Of a stretch of 64,000 nucleotides of DNA, positions 1-8,669 are shown one piece after another. The position numbers and the translations under genes were made by a program. The DNA comes from Enterobacter cloacae subsp. cloacae ATCC 13047 (lineage in GTDB: Bacteria > Pseudomonadota > Gammaproteobacteria > Enterobacterales > Enterobacteriaceae): contig NC_014121.1 of NCBI RefSeq assembly GCF_000025565.1, forward strand, positions 744,001 to 808,000. Reading direction: 5' to 3'. The notes under the pieces are model-generated. The model did not search any database. It was not told the origin of the DNA and saw only the letters and a program-made list of their open reading frames with translations. Positions within the stretch are counted from its first letter, which is position 1. Each line of letters opens with the position of its first letter.

Positions 1-1351
1 CAAATTCGCTGCCGATGGCATCCCACATCAGCTTCAAAATCTTGATGCGTTCGACGTGATCCATGCCGTTGGAGCCGCGCACGTACTTCGCCAGATACTG
101 ATCGATCTGCGGGTTGTTCAGATCCCGTGCGCTGGATGGCAGGTAGATCAGCCCGCTGGTGACGTTGCGTTCGATGATGTTTTTAATCTTCGCGTAGGCC
201 ATTGGCGCCATCACGCGATAGGTTTGCAGCGCCGCGTGATCCGGCAGGTACGCACCGTTCACCCACGGCGTGGCTTCGGAACACATGGAGTCGCTCAGCG
301 CCCAGAACATATTGCGCCAGGCGACCACTTCGCCGAGATCTGCCTGCACGCCGCGGAACTCCAGGGTGCCGGTACACTCCAGCGATTTTTTCAGCAGGGC
401 GGTGATGAAGTCGAGCTTCACCGCCAGACGCACGCAGGCCTGCAGCGGGTACATGCGGGCAAAACCGCCTTCCATAGTCCAGCGACGGCAGCGGTCGAAA
501 TCGCGGTAGATCAGCACGTTTTCCCATGGGATCAGTACATTATCCATCACCAGGATCGCGTCGTTCTCATCAAAACGGCTGGAGAGCGGGTAGTCGTACG
601 GCGAGCCGGTAGCGCCAGCCACCATCTCGTAGGAGGCGCGGGAGATCAGCTTCACCCCTTCGGCGTCCATTGGCGCGACGAACATCAGCGCAAAGTCCGG
701 GTTTTCGCCCATCACCTGCGCGGAGCCAAAGCCGATCATGTTGTAGTGGGTCAGCGCCGAGTTGGTGGCAACTACTTTGGCACCGCTGACGATGATCCCG
801 GCGTCGGTCTCTTTTTCCAGCTTGATATAGACGTCTTTCACCTCGTCCGCCGGTTTGTGGCGGTCGATAGGCGGGTTGACGATAGCGTGGTTAAAGTACA
901 GGCCGGTTTCCTGAATGCGGGTATACCAGTTACGGGCATTTTGCTCAAACTGGCCGTAGAAGGCCGGGTTTGCGCCGAGCGCGCAGCCGAACGCGGCTTT
1001 GTAGTCCGGCGTGCGGCCCATCCAGCCGTAGCTCAGGCGAGACCACTCGGCGATGGCGTCTCGCTGCTGACGCAGGTCGTCGGCGCTTTTCGCCACGCGG
1101 AAGAACTTATGGGTGTAACCGCCGCTGCCGGTGTCGGTGCCCCAGCACAGCGTATCCTGCATGTCCGGTTTGTGCAGCGCGTCGTACATCTGCGCGATGG
1201 AGGCCGCCGCATTGCGAAACGCCGGATGGGTGGTGACGTCTTTAACGCGCTCGCCGTAGATATAAATCTCGCGGCCATCCTGCAGGCTTTTTAAATACTC
1301 TTCGCCGGTTAACGGGCGTTTGGTATCAGCGCGGAACTCTTCAGGCTTCAT
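1..1351 (-). CDS. hpaB: 4-hydroxyphenylacetate 3-monooxygenase, oxygenase subunit (partial)
   Basis: This is the large subunit of the two-component, FADH2-using monooxygenase that hydroxylates 4-hydroxyphenylacetate to 3,4-dihydroxyphenylacetate in the cytoplasm. The N-terminal 450 codons are in the window. The C-terminal end, about 70 residues by comparison with the usual length near 520, lies beyond the left edge. The translation starts MKPEEFRADTKRPLTGEEYL, as in the family, and the ATG at 1351 follows a GAGGT ribosome site. The reductase gene hpaC would be expected next, outside the window. A 570-bp gap with a dispersed repeat separates it from hpaA upstream. Identification is by recalled similarity and cluster context. 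Confidence 0.95.
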   Translation of the reverse strand, partial: MKPEEFRADTKRPLTGEEYLKSLQDGREIYIYGERVKDVTTHPAFRNAAASIAQMYDALHKPDMQDTLCWGTDTGSGGYTHKFFRVAKSADDLRQQRDAIAEWSRLSYGWMGRTPDYKAAFGCALGANPAFYGQFEQNARNWYTRIQETGLYFNHAIVNPPIDRHKPADEVKDVYIKLEKETDAGIIVSGAKVVATNSALTHYNMIGFGSAQVMGENPDFALMFVAPMDAEGVKLISRASYEMVAGATGSPYDYPLSSRFDENDAILVMDNVLIPWENVLIYRDFDRCRRWTMEGGFARMYPLQACVRLAVKLDFITALLKKSLECTGTLEFRGVQADLGEVVAWRNMFWALSDSMCSEATPWVNGAYLPDHAALQTYRVMAPMAYAKIKNIIERNVTSGLIYLPSSARDLNNPQIDQYLAKYVRGSNGMDHVERIKILKLMWDAIGSEF

Positions 1352-1490
1352 AGGGACCTCGTATCGGAATTGGTTTGTTAAATTTATGTTTTGTTTTTGT
1401 TGTTTAATTGAAGCGTGAGAGGGGCGGAACGTGAAGGGACGATTGGGACAACGGCAGGTACTTTTCGCGAGAGATCGCAGAGTGTGATTT

Positions 1491-1965
1491 CCCTCACCCT
1501 AACCCTCTCCCAACGGGAGAGGGATCCCCAGTAATGTTTACCGAAAGCGATGAACGTTGTTTCAGGAAAATGAATGACTTACAGCGACGCCCTGGTCCGG
1601 CTGTAAATCGCTGAGGCGTTTCCTGCAGGCCGGGGCGAGGCGCAGGGATGCGCCGAGAGGGCGGCCTTACAGGGACGTTACATCCGCCCGTCCCCGATAA
1701 GCCGGAAGGAATAAGCCGAAGGCACCGCGAAGCGGCGATTTACCGCCGGGAGCCCGGGTCGCCAGGGTGGTGGCGACTGAGCCACCCTGGCACGTTCACG
1801 GGTCATGTTGTTACAGAGTAGCAAGGAACATAAAGTGAACGGAATGACCTCCACAGCCGTATGTTCCCCCTCACCCCAGCCCTCTCCCAAAGGGAGAGGG
1901 GGCCGTCTGTGCAGGCATTATTTATGGAGATCCCTCAGCCCGTTGGGAGAGGGCAGAGGTGAGGG
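1491..1965. repeat. composite dispersed repeat, copy A
   Basis: This fills most of the 570-bp gap between hpaA and hpaB. It begins with a CCCTCACCCTAACCCTCTCCC-type REP-like arm at 1491 and ends with the inverted arm (GGGAGAGGG then GGTGAGGG) near 1944-1965. The interior from about 1589 is almost identical to 25663-26041 (copy B), with roughly a dozen differences by eye. It contains a chain of potential hairpins, the clearest being GCCAGGGTGG (1761-1770) pairing with CCACCCTGGC (1782-1791). A minus-strand frame at 1678-1890 is open, but a 1-base indel between the copies changes its end, so it is probably not a gene. The element overlaps the last 44 nt of hpaA. No transposase is present. Confidence 0.8.
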
Positions 1966-2860
1966 CAACAGGGGAAACCGGTACTTTCTGCGCCCGATAC
2001 GCGCTGGGCGAGCAACCCGTCAGGCGATTGAAAAAGCGGGCAAAATAGGCCGGATCCTTAAAGCCCAACTGCCACGCAATCTCGCTGACCGTACTGTCGG
2101 AAAAGAGCAACAGCCGTCTGGCTTCGCGCAGCTGGCGGTCGAAGATCAGCCGCTTCGGCGGACGGTTGGCGAAGCGGCGGCAGATATCGGTCAGGCGGGA
2201 TTCGGTCAGGTGGAGTTCACAGGCGTAGTCCGGCACCGTCCAGTGCTGGTGATAGTGGGTGTCAATCAACTGGGTAAAGCGCTGGAACAGTTTTAACTCA
2301 CCGCGCATGCCGCCTGAAGCGTGGTCGTCGAGCCTGGCGTTACGCAGCAGCAGGGTAAAGACCGCCTGCGCGAGCAGCACCAGGGTATGCTCGCGCCCAG
2401 GAAGTTGCCCGGTGGATTCCCTGGCAATCAGCAGCCAGTAGTGCCTGAGCGCCGCCAGCTCCTCGGGCTTATCGGCCAGCGACAGGCAGATCCCCGGCAG
2501 GCCAAACGCTTCTCGCGTGCCGGGGTAGAGCACCTCCAGCAGCGGCCAGATGAGATCCTCGCGTACCGTCAGAACGTGGCCATCGCTGTCGGATTCGGTG
2601 ATAAACGCGTGCGGCACCGACGGCGGGGTAATGACGAACAGCGGAGCCTGCACCGAGTAGCGATGATCGTCGAGCTGGAGTTCTATCTGCCCGGTATCAA
2701 GAAAGTGCATCTGAAAATACTGGTCGTGACGATGCGCCTGCATGTCGCGGCCAAAAAAGGCCGCCATGCGGGCGAACGACTGATAGTGCACATCGTCGGT
2801 GCCCAGACTTTCGTCGTACTCTTTGCTGATATCGATATTGGCGACGGGGCTCTGGCACAT
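1922..2860 (-). CDS. hpaA: AraC-family activator of the 4-hydroxyphenylacetate genes
   Basis: This is a predicted transcription activator of hpaBC that responds to 4-hydroxyphenylacetate. The 312-residue protein has an N-terminal cupin-like sensor domain (HRHDQYFQMHFLDTGQIELQ, roughly residues 40-70). A C-terminal AraC/XylS double helix-turn-helix follows at about residues 200-295, including SEIAWQLGFKDPAYFARFF. It lies between hpaX and hpaB, as in E. coli W. The last 15 or so residues (ending ALTSALSQRAEGSP) are encoded by the right arm of the dispersed repeat that begins at its 3' end. They are therefore probably a recent extension beyond the conserved domain. Confidence 0.9.
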   Translation of the reverse strand: MCQSPVANIDISKEYDESLGTDDVHYQSFARMAAFFGRDMQAHRHDQYFQMHFLDTGQIELQLDDHRYSVQAPLFVITPPSVPHAFITESDSDGHVLTVREDLIWPLLEVLYPGTREAFGLPGICLSLADKPEELAALRHYWLLIARESTGQLPGREHTLVLLAQAVFTLLLRNARLDDHASGGMRGELKLFQRFTQLIDTHYHQHWTVPDYACELHLTESRLTDICRRFANRPPKRLIFDRQLREARRLLLFSDSTVSEIAWQLGFKDPAYFARFFNRLTGCSPSAYRAQKVPVSPVALTSALSQRAEGSP

Positions 2861-2869
2861 AGCTCCTCC

Positions 2870-4216
2870 TCAGTGGATCTTCTGTGCCGCCATCCCCGGA
2901 TCGCGCCCGAGGCTCTCCTGGCGGGTCATTGGGATCCGCGTCAGCACCAGCGCGCCCACCACCAGCAGCCCGGCGACGAACCACAGCCCGGAGCTGAAGC
3001 TGCCGGTAGCATCACGCAGAATGCCGATCAGCAGCGGGCTGACGGCGGATCCGACGTTGCCGATAGCGTTGATCACCGCCAGCGCCACCGCACGGGACTG
3101 CAGGCTAATAACCTGATCCGGCGTGGTCCAGAATATCGCCATGGCGGTAAACGATCCGGTTGAGGCCATGATGATGCCAAGCAGCTGGATCAGGCTGTGA
3201 TCGGTGGCCGAGGCCAGCATCCATCCCGCCGCCGCGAAGAGATACGGCAGGATGGTGTGCTTTTTTCGCTCTTTCAGCCTGTCGGAGCGACGGCTCCACC
3301 AGATCATGCCGAGGATGGTGCAAAACTGCGGGATCGCCGCCAGCAGGCCGATCACAATGTTGCTGCTGCCGGTGTTGAAGCTTTGCAGGATCTGCGGCGT
3401 CCAGATATTGATCGCACTCAGCGTGTTCGTCAGACAGAAATAGGCCAGCGTATAGAGCAGTACCGCCGGGGTCAGGACTTCACGCAGCGTTGAACGCGGC
3501 GTGGCGGCATGCGCCACCGCCAGCTCTTGCTCACGGGCGATCATGGTTTTCAGCGTTTGCTTTTCTTCATCATCCAGCCAGCTGGCCTGATCCGGGGTGT
3601 CGTTAAGGTAGAACCAGGTCACCACGCCGAGCACCACCGACGGCAACCCTTCCAGCAGGAACAGCCACTGCCAGCCTTTCAGATTCCACAGCCCGTCCAT
3701 CGCCAGGATGTAGCCGGAAAGAATAGAGCCGAGCATCATGGTTACCGGCATGGCAATCATAAACAGTGCGTTGGCGCGGGCGCGGTGATAGGCCGGGAAC
3801 CACCAGGTGAGATAGACCAAAATCCCCGGCAGGAAGCCAGCCTCGGCAATGCCCACCAGCATGCGCAGCACATAGAGCGTTTCCGGGCTGGTGGCGAACA
3901 TGGTGCAGGTGGACGCGATCCCCCACACCACCATGATCCCGGCGATCCAGCGCCGGGCGCCGATCTTCGCCAGCATGATGTTGCTCGGGATCCCGCACAG
4001 CACGTAGGTGACGTAAAAGAGCGTCGCGGCCAGGCCAAACATCGTGGAGGTGAGGCCCAGATCTTTGCCCATCGTCAGCCCGGCAAAGCCAATGTTGATG
4101 CGATCGAGAAACGAGAAGACAAACAGGATAAAGAGAAACACGATCAAACGACGGAACAGCTTATTTATAACGCGATGTTCAACAGCTTTATTATCTTGCA
4201 GGGTAGAGGTCGTCAT
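2870..4216 (-). CDS. hpaX: 4-hydroxyphenylacetate MFS permease
   Basis: This is an inner-membrane transporter of the major facilitator superfamily (anion:cation symporter type) that imports 4-hydroxyphenylacetate by proton symport. The 448-residue protein has the family signature FSFLDRINIGFAG in the first membrane segment and about 12 hydrophobic segments, with a central cytoplasmic loop near residues 200-240. It starts with ATG at 4216 and lies 9 bp before hpaA and 21 bp after the hpaI remnant, so it is probably co-transcribed. The family is related to tartrate and phthalate carriers, and the substrate assignment rests on the cluster. Confidence 0.92.
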   Translation of the reverse strand: MTTSTLQDNKAVEHRVINKLFRRLIVFLFILFVFSFLDRINIGFAGLTMGKDLGLTSTMFGLAATLFYVTYVLCGIPSNIMLAKIGARRWIAGIMVVWGIASTCTMFATSPETLYVLRMLVGIAEAGFLPGILVYLTWWFPAYHRARANALFMIAMPVTMMLGSILSGYILAMDGLWNLKGWQWLFLLEGLPSVVLGVVTWFYLNDTPDQASWLDDEEKQTLKTMIAREQELAVAHAATPRSTLREVLTPAVLLYTLAYFCLTNTLSAINIWTPQILQSFNTGSSNIVIGLLAAIPQFCTILGMIWWSRRSDRLKERKKHTILPYLFAAAGWMLASATDHSLIQLLGIIMASTGSFTAMAIFWTTPDQVISLQSRAVALAVINAIGNVGSAVSPLLIGILRDATGSFSSGLWFVAGLLVVGALVLTRIPMTRQESLGRDPGMAAQKIH

Positions 4217-4237
4217 GGTGCGCTCCAGATCTTACGT

Positions 4238-5024
4238 TTAGTAGACGGATTTATTGTTATTAACTGACGTAACCGGGTGATCGATAAAACGTGCCGCCAG
4301 CGCTTCGGCGCTGCGGGCGAGCAGGGTGGTGTCGACGCCGACGGCGACAAACAACGCACCGAGTTCGAGATAGCGTTTTGCCAGCTGCTCGTTGGCCATC
4401 AGGATGCCGGGCGCTTTGCCGGCGCTCAGGATCTGCGCGATCGCCTGTTCAATGGCCGCCTGCACTTCCGGGTGCTGAGGATTACCGGCAAAGCCCATGT
4501 CGGCGCTCAGATCCGCCGGGCCGATAAACACCCCGTCGACGCCGTCCACATCCAGGATCTGCGGCAGGTTTTTTAGCGCCTCGCGGGTTTCGATTTGCAC
4601 CAGCACGCACATGGCGTCGTTGGCCTGGTGCAGGTAGTCCGGGATGCGGTTCCAGCGCGAGGCCCGCGCCAGGGCGCTGCCCACGCCGCGAATACCCGCA
4701 GGCGGATAGCGCGTGGAACGGACCGCCAGACGGGCTTCTTCGGCGTTTTGTATCATCGGTACCAGCAGGGTTTGCGCGCCCACATCCAGCAGCTGTTTGA
4801 TCTGCACCGGATCGTTCCACGACGGGCGGACGACCGGCTGGCTCGGATAAGGGGCGATGGCCTGCAGCTGGGTTAAGACGGTCTGCACGGTGTTCGGCGT
4901 CGATCAGCAGCCAGTCGAAACCAGCCCCCGACAGCAGTTCGGCGCTGTAGCTGCTGGTCAGCCCCAGCCATAAACCAATCTGCGGCTTTCCGGCTTTCAG
5001 CGCCGTTTTGAATGCGTTTTGCAT
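4238..5024 (-). pseudogene. hpaI: 4-hydroxy-2-oxoheptanedioate aldolase, frameshifted
   Basis: The intact enzyme is a class II (metal-dependent) aldolase that splits 4-hydroxy-2-oxoheptane-1,7-dioate into pyruvate and succinate semialdehyde, the last step of the pathway. The N-terminus ([20 protein letters not shown]) reads from 5024 to about 4900. The remainder, starting [15 protein letters not shown], continues in another reading frame down to 4238. The conserved segment expected at the junction, around Asp-Gly-Glu-His-Ala-Pro-Asn, is missing. The frames and spacing fit an 11-nt deletion between two CGAACAC repeats, one of which remains at 4890-4896. This would remove the conserved catalytic His. 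Metal-site regions downstream ([16 protein letters not shown]) are intact, but the full-length enzyme cannot be made. Confidence 0.88.
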
Positions 5025-5033
5025 GGTTATCTC

Positions 5034-5837
5034 CTAGACAAAGCGGCAGCTGATGGAGCCCATGTTGCCGTAGTCCACGTGGAAGGTATCGCCTTTGCTG
5101 GCCGCGACCGGACGGGTAAACGAACCACCGAGAATGATCTGGCCAGGCTCAAGCTGAACGTCGTAGGGGGCAAGTTTGTTGGCCAGCCACGCCACACCGT
5201 TAGCCGGGTGGTTGAGCACGCCCGCGGCAACGCCGGTCTCTTCGATCACGCCGTTGCGATAGAGCAGGGCGGAGATCCAGCGCAGATCCAGCTCGTCGGG
5301 CTTAATCGGACGGCCGCCGAGGATCACGCCCGCGTTGGCGGCGTTATCGGAGATGGTGTCGAACACCTTGCGCGGGCGCTGGGTTTCCGGGTCAACGTTG
5401 TGGCAGCGGGCGTCGATCAGTTCCAGCGCGGGGATGACGTAATCTGTGGCGTTGTAGACGTCGAAGATCGTGCAGTTCGGTCCGCGCAGCGGTTTTGCCA
5501 GCACGAAGGCCAGCTCCACCTCAATGCGCGGGACGATAAAGCGATCGACGGGGATGTCGCTGCCGTCGTGGAAGAACATATCGTCCAGCAGCGCACCGTA
5601 GTCCGGCTCGCTGATCTGCGAGCTGGCCTGCATCGCTTTTGAGGTGAGGCCGATCTTGTGGCCTTTCAGCACGCGGCCTTCGGCGATTTTCAGGTTCACC
5701 CATTCGCGCTGTACGGCGTAGGCGTCTTCAATCGTGATCTCCGGGTACTCCAGCGAGATCGCGCGGATCTGCTCCCGGGACTGCTCCGCCTGATGCAGGC
5801 GGTGGGCGATCAGGGTATGGGTGTGTTTGTCGAGCAT
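5034..5837 (-). CDS. hpaH: 2-oxo-hept-4-ene-1,7-dioate hydratase
   Basis: This adds water to 2-oxohept-4-ene-1,7-dioate to give 4-hydroxy-2-oxoheptanedioate, the HpaI substrate. The enzyme is metal-dependent, cytoplasmic and of the FAH/MhpD hydratase fold. The 267 residues match the usual family length. Visible features are [12 protein letters not shown] near residue 60 and the metal-binding stretch [16 protein letters not shown] near 105-120. It lies 10 bp upstream of the hpaI remnant. It is separated from hpaF by about 120 bp of REP-like sequence, which is unusual inside an otherwise tight operon. Confidence 0.93.
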   Translation of the reverse strand: MLDKHTHTLIAHRLHQAEQSREQIRAISLEYPEITIEDAYAVQREWVNLKIAEGRVLKGHKIGLTSKAMQASSQISEPDYGALLDDMFFHDGSDIPVDRFIVPRIEVELAFVLAKPLRGPNCTIFDVYNATDYVIPALELIDARCHNVDPETQRPRKVFDTISDNAANAGVILGGRPIKPDELDLRWISALLYRNGVIEETGVAAGVLNHPANGVAWLANKLAPYDVQLEPGQIILGGSFTRPVAASKGDTFHVDYGNMGSISCRFV

Positions 5838-5865
5838 GGCGATATCCTGTTTTATGTTTGTTTTC

Positions 5866-5954
5866 TCCCTCTCCCAGTGGGAAAGGGACGGGGTGAGGGC
5901 ATCGGGCCGCAGAGATTTCCCCTCACCCTAACCCTCTCCCAAAGGGAGAGGGGA
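5866..5954. repeat. pair of REP-like CCCTCTCCC palindromes between hpaF and hpaH
   Basis: This holds two copies of the short palindromic motif CCCTCTCCC-n-GGGAGAGGG with the adjoining CCCTCACCCTAA or GGTGAGGG arms, in opposite orientation. It resembles the ends of the long repeats at 1491 and 25575. It lies inside the hpa operon and could form a stable hairpin in the mRNA, stabilising upstream message or slowing transcription. Confidence 0.75.
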
Positions 5955-5959
5955 CGGTA

Positions 5960-6340
5960 TTACGTAAACAACGCGTGCACGTTGTTTTGCTTGTAATTGA
6001 GCGTCGGGTGCAGTTCGTCGAGCTCAAACGACAGCGCCAGATAGCGGCTCGCCATGAGGTCGGCAAAATGCGCTTTGATCAGCGCAAACAGCATCTCCCC
6101 CACGGCCTCGCGGCTCTCCAGGCTGCGTCCGGAGCCAATCTTCAGCGTCATATGCACAAAGGCGTAATCCTGCTTGCCGTCCGCCATCTGCCAGGTATCC
6201 AGCCAGTGGGCACGGCTGCGGATACCGCCGATGGGGAAAATACCGGTGGCGGCCAGCGCCTCGTTCACTTTGGCGAACAGCCCCGGCAGGTCGGCCTGCT
6301 CGCGGATGTTGTCGGTACATTCAGCGATAAAATGCGGCAT
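5960..6340 (-). CDS. hpaF: 5-carboxymethyl-2-hydroxymuconate delta-isomerase
   Basis: This small cytoplasmic isomerase of the tautomerase superfamily moves the double bond in 5-carboxymethyl-2-hydroxymuconate before decarboxylation by HpaG. The 126-residue protein begins MPHFIAECTDNIREQADLPG. The Pro right after the initiator Met would be the N-terminal catalytic proline once Met is removed, as known for the family. It lies 9 bp downstream of hpaD in the same operon. Confidence 0.93.
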   Translation of the reverse strand: MPHFIAECTDNIREQADLPGLFAKVNEALAATGIFPIGGIRSRAHWLDTWQMADGKQDYAFVHMTLKIGSGRSLESREAVGEMLFALIKAHFADLMASRYLALSFELDELHPTLNYKQNNVHALFT

Positions 6341-6349
6341 GGTGGCTCC

Positions 6350-7201
6350 TTACGCGGGCAGCGGGAAAACGGCGTTAACCTGGCCGGTACCGGAGCTGGC
6401 GAACAGCTCGGTGAGGAATTCAACCTTGCCGTCGTATTTGTCCCAGCCGAGCATACCCAGCAGCATCACCGTGTCGTGCATGTTGCCCTCGCCGTAGCAG
6501 TAATCGGCGTACTCCGGCAGCATGCTGCAGAACTCTTTGAACTGGCCTTCGCGCCATAGCTTCACCACCCGTTCGTCCATCTGGCGGTCGAACTCGCGGG
6601 TGTAGCTGTTCATCCCTTCTTCCGCACGCTGGTCGTCGATAAAGCGGTGCGACAGTGAGCCGCTGGCGAGCACCGCCACGGTGCCGTCATACTTTTCGAT
6701 GGCGCTGACGATGGCCTCGCCCAGCCTGCGGCTGTCGGCGAAGTCGTGAACCGTGCAGAACGCCGAGATGGAGACCACTTTGAAGTGCTTATCCGCGTTC
6801 ATGTAGCGCATCGGCACCAGCGTGCCGTATTCCAGCTTCAGGCTCGGGATGTTGTGCGCTTTGGCGCGCACGCCAAGCTTGACCGCCTCGTCGGCGATCA
6901 GCTGCCCGAGCTCCGGGTTGCCGTCGTAGTCGTAGGTCATGTCGCGGATAAAGTGCGGCAGCTCGTTACTGGTGTAGATGCCTGAAAAATGGTCCGCACA
7001 GTTGATGTGATAGGCGCTGTTCACCAGCCAGTGGGTGTCGAAGACGATGATGGTATCGACGCCCAGCTCGCGGCAGCGCTTGCCGATCTCTTTGTGCCCG
7101 TCAATGGCCCCCTGACGGCAGCCGTGGTTTTTACCCGGCAGCTCAGAGAGATACATTGACGGTACGTGCGTGATTTTTGCCGCTAACGCTAACTTTCCCA
7201 T
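6350..7201 (-). CDS. hpaD: 3,4-dihydroxyphenylacetate 2,3-dioxygenase
   Basis: This ring-cleaving extradiol dioxygenase opens homoprotocatechuate to 5-carboxymethyl-2-hydroxymuconate semialdehyde, with a non-haem metal. The 283-residue protein belongs to the type III (LigB-like) extradiol family. Likely metal and active-site histidines are visible in KITHVPSMYL (near residue 12), VFDTHWLVN (near 57) and GSLSHRF (near 185). It starts 1 bp after the hpaE stop codon, so translation is probably coupled. Confidence 0.93.
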   Translation of the reverse strand: MGKLALAAKITHVPSMYLSELPGKNHGCRQGAIDGHKEIGKRCRELGVDTIIVFDTHWLVNSAYHINCADHFSGIYTSNELPHFIRDMTYDYDGNPELGQLIADEAVKLGVRAKAHNIPSLKLEYGTLVPMRYMNADKHFKVVSISAFCTVHDFADSRRLGEAIVSAIEKYDGTVAVLASGSLSHRFIDDQRAEEGMNSYTREFDRQMDERVVKLWREGQFKEFCSMLPEYADYCYGEGNMHDTVMLLGMLGWDKYDGKVEFLTELFASSGTGQVNAVFPLPA

Positions 7202-7202
7202 T

Positions 7203-8669
7203 TTAGATCCCCCATTTTGGAATCGGATGGTCGCCCATGGAGATGCAGACGTTCTTCATCTCCGCGAACACCTCAAAGCTGTACTCGCCGCCTTCGCGCC
7301 CGGTGCCGGAGGCCTTCACGCCGCCAAACGGCTGGCGCAGATCGCGCACGTTCTGGGTATTCACGAACACCATGCCCGCTTCGATATTGCGCGCCAGACG
7401 CAGCACTTTGCTGACGTCCTGGGTCCAGATGTACGACGCCAGGCCGTACTCCACGTCGTTGGCCAGGCGTAGCCCTTCCGCTTCATCCTTGAACGGCAGC
7501 AGGCATGCTACCGGGCCGAAGATCTCCTCCTGCGCCACGCGCATGCGGTTGTCGACATCCGCCAGCACCGTCGGGCGCAGGAAGTTACCGCCTTTCAGGT
7601 GCGCAGGCAGGTCGGCCGGTTTGTCCGGGCCGCCCGCCAGCAGGGTCGCGCCCTCCTCAATGCCCAGGCGGATATAGCCGGAGACTTTCTCCCAGTGCTG
7701 TTGGCTAATCAGTGCGCCAATCTGGGTGTTCGGATCGGTCGGATCGCCCACGCGCAGGCGGTTGGCGCGCTCGGCGAAGCGTTTGACGAATTCCGGGTAG
7801 ATGCTCTGCTGGATGAAAATGCGCGAGCCCGCGGTGCAGCGCTCGCCGTTGATGGAGAAGATGGTGAACAGGGCGGCGTCCAGCGCGCGCTCAATGTCGG
7901 CATCTTCAAAAATCAGCACCGGGGATTTGCCGCCCAGCTCCATGGAGTATTTCTTCAGCCCGGCGTTTTTCATGATATTGCGCCCGGTGGCGGTGCCGCC
8001 GGTGAAGGAGACGGCCCGCACGTCGTGATGGCGCACCAGCGCATCGCCTGCCGTGGCGCCATAGCCCTGCACCACGTTCAGCACGCCCGCCGGAATACCC
8101 GCCTCCAGCGCCAGTTCGCCCAGACGGTCGGCGGTCAGCGGCGAGAGTTCAGACATCTTCAGCACGGCGGTATTCCCCAGCGCCAGGCAGGGGGCGACCT
8201 TCCAGGTGGCGGTCATAAACGGCACGTTCCACGGCGACACCAGCGCGCAGACGCCCACCGGCTGCACCAGGGTGTAGTTCAGCATCTTGTCGTCAACCGG
8301 GTAGGTTTTGCCGTTCATCTGCTGGCACACTTCGGCGAAGAACTCGAAGTTGTGCGAGGCGCGCGGGATAAGCACGTTTTTGGTCTGGTGGATGGGCAGG
8401 CCGGTGTCGGCGGTTTCCATCGCGGCAATGTCCGGCACGTTCTGGTCAATCAGATCGCCCAGGCGACGCATCAGACGCGCACGCTCTTTCATCGGCAGGT
8501 TGGCCCACTTTGGGAAAGCCTCTTTTGCTGCCGCCACGGCCTGATGGATTTCCGCTTCCCCGCCGGCGGCGACTTCTGCCAGCACCTCGCCGGAGGCCGG
8601 GTTGGTGGTGTGGAAGTAGTCGCTTCCCGCCACGTTTTTGCCGTTGATCCAGTGGTTAATCTTTTTCAT
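7203..8669 (-). CDS. hpaE: 5-carboxymethyl-2-hydroxymuconate semialdehyde dehydrogenase
   Basis: This NAD-dependent aldehyde dehydrogenase oxidises the ring-cleavage product of HpaD to the dicarboxylic acid. The 488-residue protein shows the ALDH fold landmarks: the cofactor-binding SPWNVPFM (about residue 145), FTGGT (222-226), the general base in MELGG (Glu244) and the catalytic Cys278 in NGERCTAGSR. Its ATG overlaps the hpaG stop codon by 4 bp, indicating translational coupling. It is located between hpaG and hpaD as in E. coli W and C. Confidence 0.95.
   Translation of the reverse strand: MKKINHWINGKNVAGSDYFHTTNPASGEVLAEVAAGGEAEIHQAVAAAKEAFPKWANLPMKERARLMRRLGDLIDQNVPDIAAMETADTGLPIHQTKNVLIPRASHNFEFFAEVCQQMNGKTYPVDDKMLNYTLVQPVGVCALVSPWNVPFMTATWKVAPCLALGNTAVLKMSELSPLTADRLGELALEAGIPAGVLNVVQGYGATAGDALVRHHDVRAVSFTGGTATGRNIMKNAGLKKYSMELGGKSPVLIFEDADIERALDAALFTIFSINGERCTAGSRIFIQQSIYPEFVKRFAERANRLRVGDPTDPNTQIGALISQQHWEKVSGYIRLGIEEGATLLAGGPDKPADLPAHLKGGNFLRPTVLADVDNRMRVAQEEIFGPVACLLPFKDEAEGLRLANDVEYGLASYIWTQDVSKVLRLARNIEAGMVFVNTQNVRDLRQPFGGVKASGTGREGGEYSFEVFAEMKNVCISMGDHPIPKWGI

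Noticed and set aside
56..1294. 412-codon plus-strand frame opposite hpaB
   Set aside because: It mirrors the real hpaB codons on the other strand, is rich in His/Arg/Gly/Val as typical for antisense frames in GC-rich genes, and has no known domain.
1678..1890. 70-codon minus-strand frame in the dispersed repeat
   Set aside because: The matching frame in copy B diverges after a 1-base indel, and the sequence runs through palindromes, so it is unlikely to be a protein.
4482..5024. 180-codon frame starting at the hpaI start codon
   Set aside because: Only its first 42 or so codons correspond to HpaI; the rest is out-of-frame translation after the deletion.
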